DNA from: Hyphomonas neptunium ATCC 15444
Lineage (GTDB): Bacteria > Pseudomonadota > Alphaproteobacteria > Caulobacterales > Hyphomonadaceae
DNA length: 64,000 nt
Assembly: GCF_000013025.1 (NCBI RefSeq)
Contig: NC_008358.1
Span: 2,666,001-2,730,000 of the forward strand
Direction of reading: 5' to 3'
In this document: positions 45,499 through 55,743 of the stretch, piece by piece
Layout: the number at the start of each line of letters is the position of its first letter
How positions within the stretch are numbered: the first letter of the stretch is position 1
The notes under the pieces: model-generated
Database searches by the model: none
What the model was told of the DNA's origin: nothing
The model's input: only the letters and a program-made list of their open reading frames with translations
Made by a program: the position numbers and the translations under genes

Positions 45499-45683
45499 TT
45501 CCCTGCTTTTGCAAAGGCCTTCCCTGTTTGGGCCGGGAAAATTCCCTGTTCCGCGTTTAGGGAATTTGCGCGCATCGCCCTGAAATGACGGGCGGTTTAT
45601 CGGGCCTGTCAGAGGCATTCCCTGATCTTTTGAGGAAATTCCCTGTAAATCGGCCTGGAACAGGGAAAATGGCGATAAGGGAA
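45499..45683. repeat. TTCCCTG/CAGGGAA repeat array
   Basis: TTCCCTG occurs at 45499, 45520, 45542, 45618 and 45639, its inverse CAGGGAA at 45661, and one-mismatch copies (TAGGGAA, AAGGGAA) at 45558 and 45677. Two groups are separated by about 55 bases, with spacings near two helical turns (21 to 22 bases). Located between the recombinase gene and tRNA-Ser, they may be recombinase or accessory-protein sites. Confidence 0.75.
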
Positions 45684-45772
45684 CTGTTGCAAAAGCCGAA
45701 CAGAGACGGGGCGCCAAAAAGCGCCAAAAAATTCGCTGATACGGAAAACGGAGACCGCAGCCTCGCGCCAAA

Positions 45773-45794
45773 CCCCGCCTGTTTGCGGGGTTTT
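45773..45794 (+). terminator. Terminator after the recombinase cassette
   Basis: CCCCGC (45773-45778) pairs with GCGGGG (45785-45790), followed by TTTT. It closes the recombinase operon and lies downstream of the minus-strand tRNA-Ser, so it could serve both strands. Confidence 0.7.
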
Positions 45795-45835
45795 GGAGCC
45801 GCACTAACGGAACTGTCTCAAAATCCGAAAATATC

Positions 45836-45925
45836 TGGCGGAGAGGGAGGGATTCGAACCCTCGATACCCTTGCGAGTATATCGGTTTTCGAGACCGACG
45901 CGATCGACCACTCCGCCACCTCTCC
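45836..45925 (-). tRNA. tRNA-Ser(CGA)
   Basis: 90 nt, with acceptor arms GGAGAGG/CCTCTCC, a long variable arm typical of tRNA-Ser, T-loop GGTTCGAATCC and encoded CCA. The anticodon loop CTCGAAA gives anticodon CGA (reads UCG). It marks the boundary between the accessory island on its left and core genes on its right. Confidence 0.95.
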
Positions 45926-46149
45926 GCGCCGGGGTCTTAGAAGGGGCGTGCACTATCGCGGCCCGGACAAAAGCGCAAGCGCCGGTTTGGTAAATCCGCC
46001 GCCCCGGCTGCAGCTTTTTGAGCCGATTACCCTCGGCGCTGCGTCAGCCCCGCGCAAATCGATCAAATTTGCCGCTTCGGTTAAAGGTCACTTTAGCCCA
46101 ATCCTGCGCAATAGGCCGTTTGGACAACAAGGACTGCTTGCCCAAGCCC

Positions 46150-47379
46150 ATGAGCGCCCAGTTTTTCATCATGCTTCTGAATCCCGGCATCGGCGCCCTT
46201 CTGGCGGCGGCGTTCTGTATGCTGTGGCTCAACCAGCGCGACAAATCCTACGTCATGCTGGCCAGCGCCGGCTATGCGATGACTGCCCTGGGCTTTTTCA
46301 TTCAGGATGTGGCGTTCCAGTATATCGCCGCGCCGCTGCCGGGACGCGCCGAGCGCATCCTCTCCAATATCGGCTTCCTGTCGGCAGGCTGGCTGCTGAC
46401 CATGGCGGTGCTGGGCCGGTTCGGCATTCGGCCATCCTATCCCGTCCTTATCGTCGCCAGCATCGTTGCGCTGGTGGGGCATGCCTGGTTCCTGCTGGTT
46501 GATCCCAGCGTTGCGGGCCGGGTGCTGGTCGTCAATGCCGCCCTGGGCGCCATGATGCTGATGATCGTGGTCAAGGTTGCGCCGGTGCGCAGCAAGCACC
46601 TGACAGACCGGTTGCTCATGGGTGTCGCCGCTCTGGCGGCGGCCAACTACATCCTCCGCCCGGTCGTCATCCTCTGGCTTACCGGCGGCATCGGCAGCAG
46701 CAACGACTTCCAGCACTCCCTCTACTGGACCACCGTTCAGTTCACCCAGCCACTGATCTCGGTCGCTTTCGCGCTCACCCTGATGGTCGCCATTGCCATC
46801 GACCTGATCGATCAGCTCCGCCACGAGGCGCGCGCCGACAAGCTCTCCGGTCTGCTCAACCGCGGCGGCTTCGAAGCGGCCGCCGACGCGCTGCTCAAGC
46901 GCCACAAGCCCGGTCACAACTTGCCGGTCTGCCTCATCATCGCCGATCTCGACCATTTCAAGCAGATCAACGACACCTTCGGCCATTCGGTCGGCGACGC
47001 GGTGATCGGCCTCTTTGGCCGCCATGTCGCGGCGATGACGTCAGAAGAGATGATTGCCGGCCGTATCGGCGGCGAAGAGTTCGCCGTCCTCCTGCCCGGC
47101 CATGAGATCCAAGCGGCGCGCCTGTTCGCCGAATCCCTGCGCGCCTGCCCGTGGGACTACTGGTCGGGCATGCTCCCTGGTGGCCTGGCCCCCAGCGTCA
47201 GTATCGGCGTCGCCGGCGGCTGGCCGGGCGTTGACCTCTATTCGCTCATGAACAACGCCGATGAAGCCCTCTATGACGCCAAAAGAGCGGGCCGCGACCA
47301 GGTTCGCCTGTTTGGGGTCAAGCCGCCGCCTGTCGCTTCGGTGACCGCCGCGCTCAGCCGCATCCGCGTCAAATCCTGA
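46150..47379 (+). CDS. Membrane diguanylate cyclase
   Basis: 409 residues. About seven hydrophobic segments fill residues 1-220, followed by a GGDEF domain. Metal-binding ADLDHFKQINDTFGHSVGD precedes the active signature GGEEF near residue 307 (GRIGGEEFAVLLPG). The RxxD feedback site five residues before GGEEF is absent, so product inhibition is not expected. It makes cyclic di-GMP and probably responds to a membrane signal. An in-frame TTG at 46138 with AAGGA before it could be the true start. Confidence 0.9.
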   Translation: MSAQFFIMLLNPGIGALLAAAFCMLWLNQRDKSYVMLASAGYAMTALGFFIQDVAFQYIAAPLPGRAERILSNIGFLSAGWLLTMAVLGRFGIRPSYPVLIVASIVALVGHAWFLLVDPSVAGRVLVVNAALGAMMLMIVVKVAPVRSKHLTDRLLMGVAALAAANYILRPVVILWLTGGIGSSNDFQHSLYWTTVQFTQPLISVAFALTLMVAIAIDLIDQLRHEARADKLSGLLNRGGFEAAADALLKRHKPGHNLPVCLIIADLDHFKQINDTFGHSVGDAVIGLFGRHVAAMTSEEMIAGRIGGEEFAVLLPGHEIQAARLFAESLRACPWDYWSGMLPGGLAPSVSIGVAGGWPGVDLYSLMNNADEALYDAKRAGRDQVRLFGVKPPPVASVTAALSRIRVKS

Positions 47380-47471
47380 CGTTCCGGGGCGCCAAACCGC
47401 CCTTTTCCTGCTATATAAAGAATAACCTGCATATCCCCCCACATTTCCCGCAATCGGCGTGAAGTTGGGGT

Positions 47472-47500
47472 TTGACAGCCGGATCGCTTTGGTGTTTACC
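47472..47500 (+). promoter_or_regulatory. Candidate rplU-rpmA promoter
   Basis: TTGACA at 47472-47477 and TTTACC at 47495-47500 are separated by 17 bases, 75 bases before the rplU start. A GC-rich inverted repeat (GGGCGC 47511-47516, GCGCCC 47533-47538) in the leader could regulate translation. Confidence 0.5.
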
Positions 47501-47574
47501 CCCGACCTTCGGGCGCGGCGCCTTCTGGTGCGGCGCCCTCACATATTTTCACTATTCCGGAAGGAACTGGCCCC

Positions 47575-48192
47575 ATGTTCGCGGTCATTAAAACAGGTGG
47601 CAAGCAGTATAAAGTTGCCGAAGGCGATACCATCGTCATCGAGCGGCTGGCAGCTGCTGCCGGCGAGACGGTCACATTTGACTCCGTTCTCATGGTTGGC
47701 GCCGGCGCCGGCGTGACTGTGGGCGCGCCCATGGTTGCAGGCGCAACGGTCACCGGCGAAGTCGCCGCTGAAGTGCGCGGCCCCAAGCTGATCACCCGCA
47801 AGAAGCGTCAGCGCCAGACTTACCGCCGCACCATCGGCCACCGTCAGGACCTGATGGAAGTGACGATCACGTCGATCAACACTGACGGCAAGGCCCCTGC
47901 CAAGAAAGCCGCTGCGAAGAAGGAAGAGGCCCCCAAGGCTGACACCGCGCCGAAGGCTGCAGCTGCTCCGACAGAAGAAGCAGCTGCTGGCGGCGACAAC
48001 CTGAAGAAAATCACCGGCATTGGCCCGGCCCTCGAGAAGAAGCTGAATGCCGCTGGCATCACCACCTTCGCTCAGATCGCCGCGCTCTCCGCTGACGACA
48101 TCGCCAAGCTCGAAGAAGAACTCAGCCTCGCTGGCCGTTTCGCCAAGGATGGTTGGGTCGAGCAGGCCGCAGAACTCGCTAAGGAAGCATAA
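47575..48192 (+). CDS. rplU: 50S ribosomal protein L21 with C-terminal extension
   Basis: 205 residues, twice the usual ~103. Residues 1-104 are standard L21 ([34 protein letters not shown]). An Ala/Lys-rich linker (105-140) leads to a helix-hairpin-helix domain ([33 protein letters not shown]). Such extended L21 occurs in several alphaproteobacteria. The tail may bind RNA or DNA; its role is unknown. AAGGAA precedes the ATG. It forms an operon with rpmA. Confidence 0.97.
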   Translation: MFAVIKTGGKQYKVAEGDTIVIERLAAAAGETVTFDSVLMVGAGAGVTVGAPMVAGATVTGEVAAEVRGPKLITRKKRQRQTYRRTIGHRQDLMEVTITSINTDGKAPAKKAAAKKEEAPKADTAPKAAAAPTEEAAAGGDNLKKITGIGPALEKKLNAAGITTFAQIAALSADDIAKLEEELSLAGRFAKDGWVEQAAELAKEA

Positions 48193-48228
48193 GGCTAAGG
48201 CCTTCCGCTAAAGGATCAGGAGCAGACC

Positions 48229-48498
48229 ATGGCTCATAAGAAATCAGGTGGTTCGTCCCGCAACGGTCGCGATTCGAACCCTAAATATCTCGGCGTGAAG
48301 AAGTATGGCGGCGAAGTCGTCGTTCCGGGCATGATCATCGTGCGCCAGCGTGGCACTGTGAAGTGGCCGGGCAAAGGCGTCGGCATGGGCAAGGACCACA
48401 CCCTGTTCGCACTTAAAGGCGGCAAGGTTGAGTACGCTCACAAGTCGGGCGGCCGCATCTACGTAAATATCGTACAGATGGCGGACGCCGCCGAGTAA
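48229..48498 (+). CDS. rpmA: 50S ribosomal protein L27
   Basis: 89 residues, full length. [19 protein letters not shown] is the N-terminal arm that reaches the peptidyl-transferase centre, and [20 protein letters not shown] is diagnostic. It starts 36 bases after rplU with AGGAG before the ATG. A terminator follows at 48572. Confidence 0.98.
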   Translation: MAHKKSGGSSRNGRDSNPKYLGVKKYGGEVVVPGMIIVRQRGTVKWPGKGVGMGKDHTLFALKGGKVEYAHKSGGRIYVNIVQMADAAE

Positions 48499-48571
48499 AC
48501 GGCCTGGGGAGCATCCGGCCGCGCTTTTAAGAGTGGTGGCCGGGTCGCTGTAACAGGACGACCAGTTTCCG

Positions 48572-48600
48572 GGGGGAGGCAGGCCACTGTCTCCCCCTTT
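48572..48600 (+). terminator. Terminator after rpmA
   Basis: GGGGGAG (48572-48578) pairs with CTCCCCC (48591-48597), followed by TTTTAATTT. It separates the ribosomal genes from the GNAT gene downstream. Confidence 0.8.
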
Positions 48601-48643
48601 TAATTTGCCCTCCCCCGCCAGGCCCCGCACATAGGAGGCGGCC

Positions 48644-50264
<1,621 letters not shown>

Positions 50265-50316
50265 CCGCTCCCCTGCCCCAAACGCCCGCTTCAGGAAAAT
50301 CTGCTCAATACAGAAA

Positions 50317-50340
50317 CGCCCACGGATGAAACCGTGGGCG
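50317..50340 (-). terminator. Hairpin between obgE and the hydroxylase gene
   Basis: CGCCCACGG and CCGTGGGCG pair over nine bases with a six-base loop. Read on the minus strand the stem is followed by TTTCTGTATT, so it mainly terminates the hydroxylase gene and also backs obgE. Confidence 0.65.
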
Positions 50341-50376
50341 CCTGAATAATACTGGCCTGAGAGACGGTCGCCCCGT

Positions 50377-51135
50377 TTATTCGGCAGGCACGGACCGTTT
50401 GGCGCTGCGTTTGGGCTTGCTGACATCCTGAAAGGTCAGCATTTCAAAAAGGCGAAGCGAGGCGCCGTCATGAAAGCCCGCCTCCTCGGGCGCTCGCTCG
50501 GGATTGCGGAACGTACCCAGCAGCATGTCAAACCAGGGCACATCGCCATAGTTGAACGCATGGACGTCCCGGCCATGGTGCAGCACATGGCTCTCCGGCC
50601 GCGTGATGAAATATCCGAGCCAGCGCGGAGTGCGCAGGTTGGCATGTTGGAACATCGCGCAGAAGGCCGCCATCAGGCTGATGGTGATCGCAGCCGTTAC
50701 CTCCAGGCCAATTCCGCCCACCAGCGCCAGGCTTCCGATGAACGCAAATCCGGCGGAATCGAGCGGGTGGAACCAGAACGCGCCCCATATATCAACGCGC
50801 TCAGCGCTATGATGCATCTGGTGGAACACGCGCCACAAAGGCGTGATTGCGTGCATTGTCCGGTGCCAGACATAGATTCCAAATTGCAGCGCTCCAAATC
50901 CCAGAATAATCTGTATCCAGAGTGGAAAGGCCGATGCGTCGAACAGCGTATGCTGGCTGAGCAGGCCATCCCACATCATTGGCGCAGTGAACGCGACGGC
51001 GACATAGAGCGCAAAGGAGAGCATACCGCGTACCCGCCAGGCAGGGGATGGAGCAAGTTTCCGGGCGGGGGCAAAGGTATCAATGAGCGCAAATGCCAGA
51101 AACATGCCGGCAAAGCATAAGATGAGAAAAGTCAC
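50377..51135 (-). CDS. Sterol desaturase/fatty acid hydroxylase family protein
   Basis: 252 residues from a GTG at 51135, chosen for the AAGGA nine bases upstream. Several membrane helices and the histidine clusters of di-iron hydroxylases are visible: HRTMH, HQMHHS and SHVLHHGRD. It inserts oxygen into a membrane lipid; the exact lipid is unknown. It forms a probable operon with a 50-residue membrane protein just upstream and is divergent from a CadC-like regulator at 51450. Confidence 0.9.
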   Translation of the reverse strand: MTFLILCFAGMFLAFALIDTFAPARKLAPSPAWRVRGMLSFALYVAVAFTAPMMWDGLLSQHTLFDASAFPLWIQIILGFGALQFGIYVWHRTMHAITPLWRVFHQMHHSAERVDIWGAFWFHPLDSAGFAFIGSLALVGGIGLEVTAAITISLMAAFCAMFQHANLRTPRWLGYFITRPESHVLHHGRDVHAFNYGDVPWFDMLLGTFRNPERAPEEAGFHDGASLRLFEMLTFQDVSKPKRSAKRSVPAE

Positions 51136-51167
51136 GGGCAGGGTTCCTTGTGAGGGGTTATTCCGGA

Positions 51168-51320
51168 TCAGACCACCAGGGTCGCGATCAGGACGATCTG
51201 CTCTGAGGCGCCCAAGGCGAAATCGAACTGGATCGGTATGACCTGCAATGTCTGCAGGATCACGAGCCCCGCAGACGCTATGGCCACGGCTGTCTCTATC
51301 CATTGTTTCAGCTTCCGCAT
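51168..51320 (-). CDS. Small membrane protein upstream of the hydroxylase
   Basis: 50 residues read directly from the sequence: a basic start (MRKLKQWIETA), one long or two short hydrophobic segments (VAIASAGLVILQTLQVIPI and EQIVLIATLVV) and a stop 32 bases before the hydroxylase GTG. GGGAG lies six bases before the ATG. Too short for routine gene finders; the ribosome site and spacing support it. Possible helper of the membrane hydroxylase. Confidence 0.6.
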   Translation of the reverse strand: MRKLKQWIETAVAIASAGLVILQTLQVIPIQFDFALGASEQIVLIATLVV

Positions 51321-51449
51321 GACGGGCTCCCGGAGTAGGATCTGTTCTGCCGCTGCCCGAGAATTCGGGATCAGCGACGCACCAAGGAATGCGCCACCTT
51401 GGAATCTGGCGACAGGACCACAGCCCGATGATCTGCCGATGGTTTCCCG

Positions 51450-53018
51450 ATGATGACCTCAGACCCGTCCGAACACCTCCCCCGTATTGACCTGGCCAGT
51501 ATGCCGAGGTGCCGGATTGGCGCGCTGACCCTTGCGCCGCCGCTTCGGGAAGTCAGCGGACCGGACTGGACAGAGGTTCTCGAGCCCCGCGTGATGCAGG
51601 TTCTGATCGCGCTGGCGTCCCCCTCCGCAGAAGTGGTCACAAGAGACGAGCTGATCGCGCGTTGTTGGAATGGCCTCGCCGTCAGTGAGGACGCGATCCA
51701 GCGCTGCATCGGCAGGCTTCGGCGCCTCGCGCGGGATCGGGGCAGCTTTGAGATCGTCACCGTCCCGCGGGTCGGGTACAGGCTGCTGCCGGACGCGGCC
51801 CCAATGCCGCGGGAAACCTCAGACCGGCTCAAGGGTCATACGCGCAGCCCGGCTCCGCAGCTGCTGGTCGATGTTGAGCCTTTCTCAAATCTCACCCCGG
51901 ATGAAACCGTCTCGCGCTTTGCCACTCTGCTGTTCGATGACATCGTGATCGCCTTGACCCTGCACAGGGATTTTGTCGTTCGCCTCGCAGGCCCGGCGCA
52001 GACGGATGCTTATCGGCTGACAGGAAATCTCCGGCCGGATGGAAACCACATTCAGGTTTCCCTGCGCATCGTGAATTCAGACGGCGCCGTCATCCTGGCG
52101 CGCAGATTTGAAGCGGATTGGAACGGGGAGGCGCCGCCCTCCGACGATTTTGTCCTTCAGGTTTCCGGCGCCCTCAGCAGCGAAATCCTCCGTGCTGAGA
52201 CCGACCGTGCCTTGCGTAAATCAGCCGACCTCACCGCCTGGGAAGCGGTCGTGAGGTCTGTCTCTGCCTATTCCAGCATCAGCGTCGGCAATCTCGACTT
52301 CGCGATCTCCGAAGCCCGGCGCGGCCTTGAAATCGATCCCGCCTACGCAGAGGCCCATGCTGCGCTCGCTAATGCGCTGGCCGGAAAATTCGAAGTGGGC
52401 GGCGGGCTCGATCAGGCACTCGCCGAACAGGCTGCCCGTGAAATAGATCTGGCCCTTACGCTCGGCCGCGACCGGCCAGATGTTCTGGCCCGCGCCGCAA
52501 CGGCGCTCTCCATGATCGGCCGCCCTGCTGAAGCATTGCCGTATGCGGAAGATGCTGTCGCGATGAACCCCGGTGGCGGTATCGGCCATCTCTATCTCGG
52601 CCGCGTGCTCATGCGCAACGGCGAGCCAGAGAAAGCCATCTTTCACCTGTCCCGGTTTGAACAGCTTTCACCCAGCTCCCCGCTCCGGTACTTTTCCACA
52701 TTCCAGAAAAGCGTTGCCCTATTCATGCAGGGTGATCTGAAGGGCGCCGAAACAGCACTCGAAAGCACAATCCGGCTCAACCCCAGCTATCCGTTTGCCT
52801 GGTTGTCAAAAGCGGTATTGATGAGCCTTCAGGGACGCTCGGATGAGGCCATCGCCGCCGCAGAGCGCCTGATCGGAATTGAAGGCCCCGATGCCCTCCC
52901 CCTTCACCTCGCGCGCATACGCGTTGGCTATCCCGGCGGAGGCGATGCAAATCTCCTCACCTCTGCTTTTGAACTCGCCTGGGCGTCGGCGCTCGCGCCA
53001 AGGTCCGCAAACCACTGA
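51450..53018 (+). CDS. CadC-like winged-helix regulator with TPR repeats
   Basis: 522 residues. An OmpR/CadC-type winged helix occupies about 15-115 (VMQVLIALASPSAEVVTRDE, SEDAIQRCIGRLRRLAR, VGYRLLPDA). A beta-rich middle (SLRIVNSDGAVILARRFEA) resembles the peptide-domain seen in adenylate-cyclase-linked TPR regulators. TPR units follow (LEIDPAYAEAHAALANAL, AMNPGGGIGHLYLGRVLM, IRLNPSYPFAWLSKAVLM). No membrane helix is evident. It is divergent from the hydroxylase pair and may control it. An ATG at 51453 is an alternative start. Confidence 0.85.
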   Translation: MMTSDPSEHLPRIDLASMPRCRIGALTLAPPLREVSGPDWTEVLEPRVMQVLIALASPSAEVVTRDELIARCWNGLAVSEDAIQRCIGRLRRLARDRGSFEIVTVPRVGYRLLPDAAPMPRETSDRLKGHTRSPAPQLLVDVEPFSNLTPDETVSRFATLLFDDIVIALTLHRDFVVRLAGPAQTDAYRLTGNLRPDGNHIQVSLRIVNSDGAVILARRFEADWNGEAPPSDDFVLQVSGALSSEILRAETDRALRKSADLTAWEAVVRSVSAYSSISVGNLDFAISEARRGLEIDPAYAEAHAALANALAGKFEVGGGLDQALAEQAAREIDLALTLGRDRPDVLARAATALSMIGRPAEALPYAEDAVAMNPGGGIGHLYLGRVLMRNGEPEKAIFHLSRFEQLSPSSPLRYFSTFQKSVALFMQGDLKGAETALESTIRLNPSYPFAWLSKAVLMSLQGRSDEAIAAAERLIGIEGPDALPLHLARIRVGYPGGGDANLLTSAFELAWASALAPRSANH

Positions 53019-53033
53019 GGCGCAGCGGAGTGT

Positions 53034-53648
53034 TCAAGCCCCCGCACTCTCCCGCGCGCTCACCCGCTCATGCCACGCCTTCACATGCCCCGCCCCGTCC
53101 GGCACCGGCAGCCCAATCCAGCCGGCAAAATCCACCGTCGACAGCGCGCAAATATCGGCAATCGTAAACCGCTCGCCGGCCACATAATCCCGCCCGGCCA
53201 GTTCCCCATCCAGCCACATCAGCGCGCGCTCATAATGCCCGCGGTTTGACGCGCCAAACTCCTGATACTGAGGAACCACCACCTTCGCCGTGAACGGATG
53301 AGCATGCCGCCAGAACATGCCCGCCGGGCTCATCAGCTGAAATTCCACCCGCCGCACCCACATGTCGATCAGCGCCGCTTCCAGCCCATCCATTCCAAAG
53401 AGGTTCGGCTCAGGATAAACGCTCTCCAGATACCGGCAGATCGCCACTGTCTCGCTGATGCACGTCCCGTCATCCAGCTCCAGCACCGGCGTCTGCCCCA
53501 GCGAGTTACGCGCCACGTGATCGGCGCTCTTATGCTCCCCCTTCACCAGCGCCACGTCCACCAGAGGGACCGAAACGCCCTTCTCAGCCAGAAACATGCG
53601 CACCCGGCGCGGATTGGGCGCCGGCATCGGCGTATTGTAAAGTTTCAA
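53034..53648 (-). CDS. Glutathione S-transferase
   Basis: 204 residues from a TTG at 53648 with GGGGA upstream; longer frames reach upstream but lack coding character. The thioredoxin-fold half shows LKLYNTPMPAPNPRRVRMFL and TPVLELDDGTCISETVAICR (glutathione site with cis-Pro and ESxAI-like motif). The helical half has YVAGERFTIADICALSTVDF. It conjugates or reduces with glutathione in the cytoplasm. The substrate is not predictable. Confidence 0.92.
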   Translation of the reverse strand: MKLYNTPMPAPNPRRVRMFLAEKGVSVPLVDVALVKGEHKSADHVARNSLGQTPVLELDDGTCISETVAICRYLESVYPEPNLFGMDGLEAALIDMWVRRVEFQLMSPAGMFWRHAHPFTAKVVVPQYQEFGASNRGHYERALMWLDGELAGRDYVAGERFTIADICALSTVDFAGWIGLPVPDGAGHVKAWHERVSARESAGA

Positions 53649-53841
53649 GGCGTTTCCCCGCTTTTTGATGTTATTTCCCACAGCTTGAAACGCCCGCTTG
53701 CGTCCGTCAACCGGCCCGCAGCGCCCCACGCAAAAAGACCTCTCCCTACGGATCAATCCAATTGCAGGATTTAAAATGGAACGATCCGTTCTAAGACGCG
53801 TTGGTAGGGTGAGACGCACCTCACAAAGAAGGAGCAGACAC

Positions 53842-54021
53842 ATGCAAACTGAGCTTAAAGAGCAACAAGAAGCAGAACATCGCCAGCATATGACCACTCA
53901 GGAAGTTACCCAGGCTAAGAAAGTTGGCCTCTGGAAAATACTTGCTGCGTCACTGGTGATCGTCGTGATTGGCTTCATTGCCATTGCCCTGTTCGGCACG
54001 CCTAACGGTGCCGGCAGCTGA
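53842..54021 (+). CDS. Small single-pass membrane protein
   Basis: 59 residues from the ATG at 53842, with AAGGAG eight bases upstream. A charged head (LKEQQEAEHRQHMTTQE) is followed by one transmembrane helix (ILAASLVIVVIGFIAIALFG). Function unknown. A strong hairpin behind it ends transcription before proB. Confidence 0.75.
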   Translation: MQTELKEQQEAEHRQHMTTQEVTQAKKVGLWKILAASLVIVVIGFIAIALFGTPNGAGS

Positions 54022-54067
54022 TTTGAGACAGAGCGTATCGCTCGCCACTGAACAATGAATACGCCCC

Positions 54068-54104
54068 GAAATGCCCTTCCGGCTCGCCGCCGGGAGGGCA
54101 TTTC
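54068..54104 (+). terminator. Long hairpin between small membrane gene and proB
   Basis: GAAATGCCCTTCCGG (54068-54082) pairs with CCGGGAGGGCATTTC (54090-54104), 15 pairs with one G-T wobble and a seven-base loop. The T run behind it is poor (GCCGTTT). Confidence 0.65.
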
Positions 54105-54157
54105 GCCGTTTCATAACCTCTCGCCATGGCGTCTCTGGCCGTGTATCGCGGTCAGCC

Positions 54158-55273
54158 ATGACTGCTGACACCCTCTCCCGCGCCAAGCGCATCGTCGTGA
54201 AAACCGGCTCTGCCCTCATCGCGGAGGCAGGCGCTCCGCGCCGCGAATGGCTCGCCGCCCTCGCCGCAGACATCGCCGCCCTGCGCCAGCGCGGCAAGGA
54301 AGTCATCCTCGTCTCCTCCGGCGCCGTTGCCCTTGGCCGCTCAGCCCTCGGCGCGCCCTATCAAGGCCGCCTGGAACAGAAACAGGCCGCCGCCGCCATC
54401 GGCCAGCCCCGGCTCATGGCCGCGCTGGGAGACGCCCTCGCCCCCCACGCCATCGCCTGCGGCCAGGCCCTCCTCACCCCCGGCGACACCGAAAATCGCC
54501 GCAGATGGCTGAATGCCCGCGCCACGCTGGAAACCCTGCTGGAAGCCGGTGTCGTCCCCGTCATCAACGAGAACGATACCGTCGCCACCGAAGAAATCCG
54601 CTACGGGGATAATGACCGCCTCGCCGCCCGCGTCGCCCAGATGATGGCCGCTGATGTCCTGATCCTCCTCTCGGACATCGACGGCCTCTACACCGCAGAC
54701 CCGCGCTCAAACCCCGGCGCCCCCCACATCCCCTTCCTCGAAGCGCTCACCCCTGAGCATGACGCCATGGCCACCGGCGCCAACGCCGCCGCCGGTGTCG
54801 GCTCCGGCGGCATGGCCACCAAACTCGCCGCCGCCCGCATCGCCCATGCGGCGGGCTGCTCCACCCTCATCACGCTCGGCAACCGCCCCCACCCCCTCGG
54901 CGCCATCGAGGCCGGCGAACGCGCCACCCTCATCGCCTCCCGCATCAGCCCCGCCAAGGCCCGCGCCGCCTGGCTCGAAGGCCACCTCAAGCCCGAAGGC
55001 GAACTCCTCATCGATGACGGCGCCGCCGCCGCGCTGGCAAAAGGCGCGAGCCTCCTCGCCGTCGGCGTGCGCGGCGTCACCGGCCAGTTCGAGCGCGGCG
55101 CCGCCGTCGCCATCCGCGCCCCCGATGGCCGCATCATAGCCAAGGGCGTCACCGCCTACGGCACCGAAGACATCCGCCGCATCGCCGGCCGCCGCACCGA
55201 AGACGCCGAAGCCATCCTCGGCTATCGCGGCCGCCCCGCCATCATCCACCGCGACGACATGGTGCGCCTTTGA
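54158..55273 (+). CDS. proB: Glutamate 5-kinase
   Basis: 371 residues from the ATG at 54158. The amino-acid kinase fold shows [44 protein letters not shown] and [15 protein letters not shown]; a PUA domain fills about 280-365. It phosphorylates glutamate in proline synthesis and is inhibited by proline in homologues. The PUA domain suggests RNA binding of unknown purpose. proA is not beside it; instead the stop overlaps a GNAT gene. Confidence 0.95.
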   Translation: MTADTLSRAKRIVVKTGSALIAEAGAPRREWLAALAADIAALRQRGKEVILVSSGAVALGRSALGAPYQGRLEQKQAAAAIGQPRLMAALGDALAPHAIACGQALLTPGDTENRRRWLNARATLETLLEAGVVPVINENDTVATEEIRYGDNDRLAARVAQMMAADVLILLSDIDGLYTADPRSNPGAPHIPFLEALTPEHDAMATGANAAAGVGSGGMATKLAAARIAHAAGCSTLITLGNRPHPLGAIEAGERATLIASRISPAKARAAWLEGHLKPEGELLIDDGAAAALAKGASLLAVGVRGVTGQFERGAAVAIRAPDGRIIAKGVTAYGTEDIRRIAGRRTEDAEAILGYRGRPAIIHRDDMVRL

Positions 55274-55743
55274 CTGAGCCGCTGATCCGGCCCGCCACGC
55301 AGGCTGACATCGGCGCGCTCACCGCCCTGGAAGCCAGCTTCCCCGAAGAAGACCGCTTCGACCGGCGCACCTGGCGCCGCCTCCTCGCCGGCCATGCCAG
55401 CGTCCTTGTCTGCGAGGCGCCCCGCGATGGCCTCCTCGCCGCCGCCGTCATGCTCTACCGCAAGGGCGCGCGCGTCGCCCGCCTTTACTCCATCACCGTC
55501 GCGCCAGAGGCCCGTGGCATGGGGCTAGCCCGCGCGCTGATGGCCGCGTGTGAAGCAGATGCAACAGAACGCGGCGCCCGCGCCGTCCGCCTGGAAGTGC
55601 GCGCCTCAAATAGTTCAGCCACCCGGCTTTACGAGGCAGGCGGTTATCGCGTAATTGCGACCCTTGAGTCCTACTATCCGGACGGAGAAGCGGCGCTGCG
55701 GATGGAGAAGTATCTCGATGCGCCCTCTAATGGAGCCCCATGA
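55270..55743 (+). CDS. GNAT N-acetyltransferase, RimI-like
   Basis: 157 residues from a TTG overlapping the proB stop. GNAT core: [19 protein letters not shown] (acetyl-CoA loop) and [20 protein letters not shown]. It resembles RimI-type protein N-acetyltransferases. It overlaps the RimK-family gene by four bases; the GNAT-RimK pair is conserved in several bacteria and may modify one target in two steps. Confidence 0.9.
   Translation: MTEPLIRPATQADIGALTALEASFPEEDRFDRRTWRRLLAGHASVLVCEAPRDGLLAAAVMLYRKGARVARLYSITVAPEARGMGLARALMAACEADATERGARAVRLEVRASNSSATRLYEAGGYRVIATLESYYPDGEAALRMEKYLDAPSNGAP

Noticed and set aside
45585-46502. 305-codon plus-strand frame
   Set aside because: It runs through the tRNA-Ser gene antisense and into the diguanylate cyclase in another frame; no ribosome site or recognisable domain.
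46093-47025. 310-codon frame antisense to the diguanylate cyclase
   Set aside because: No start context or motif; overlaps a GGEEF gene with clear coding signature.
54707-55249. Gly/Ala/Asp-rich minus-strand frame inside proB
   Set aside because: Low-complexity shadow caused by codon bias of proB.
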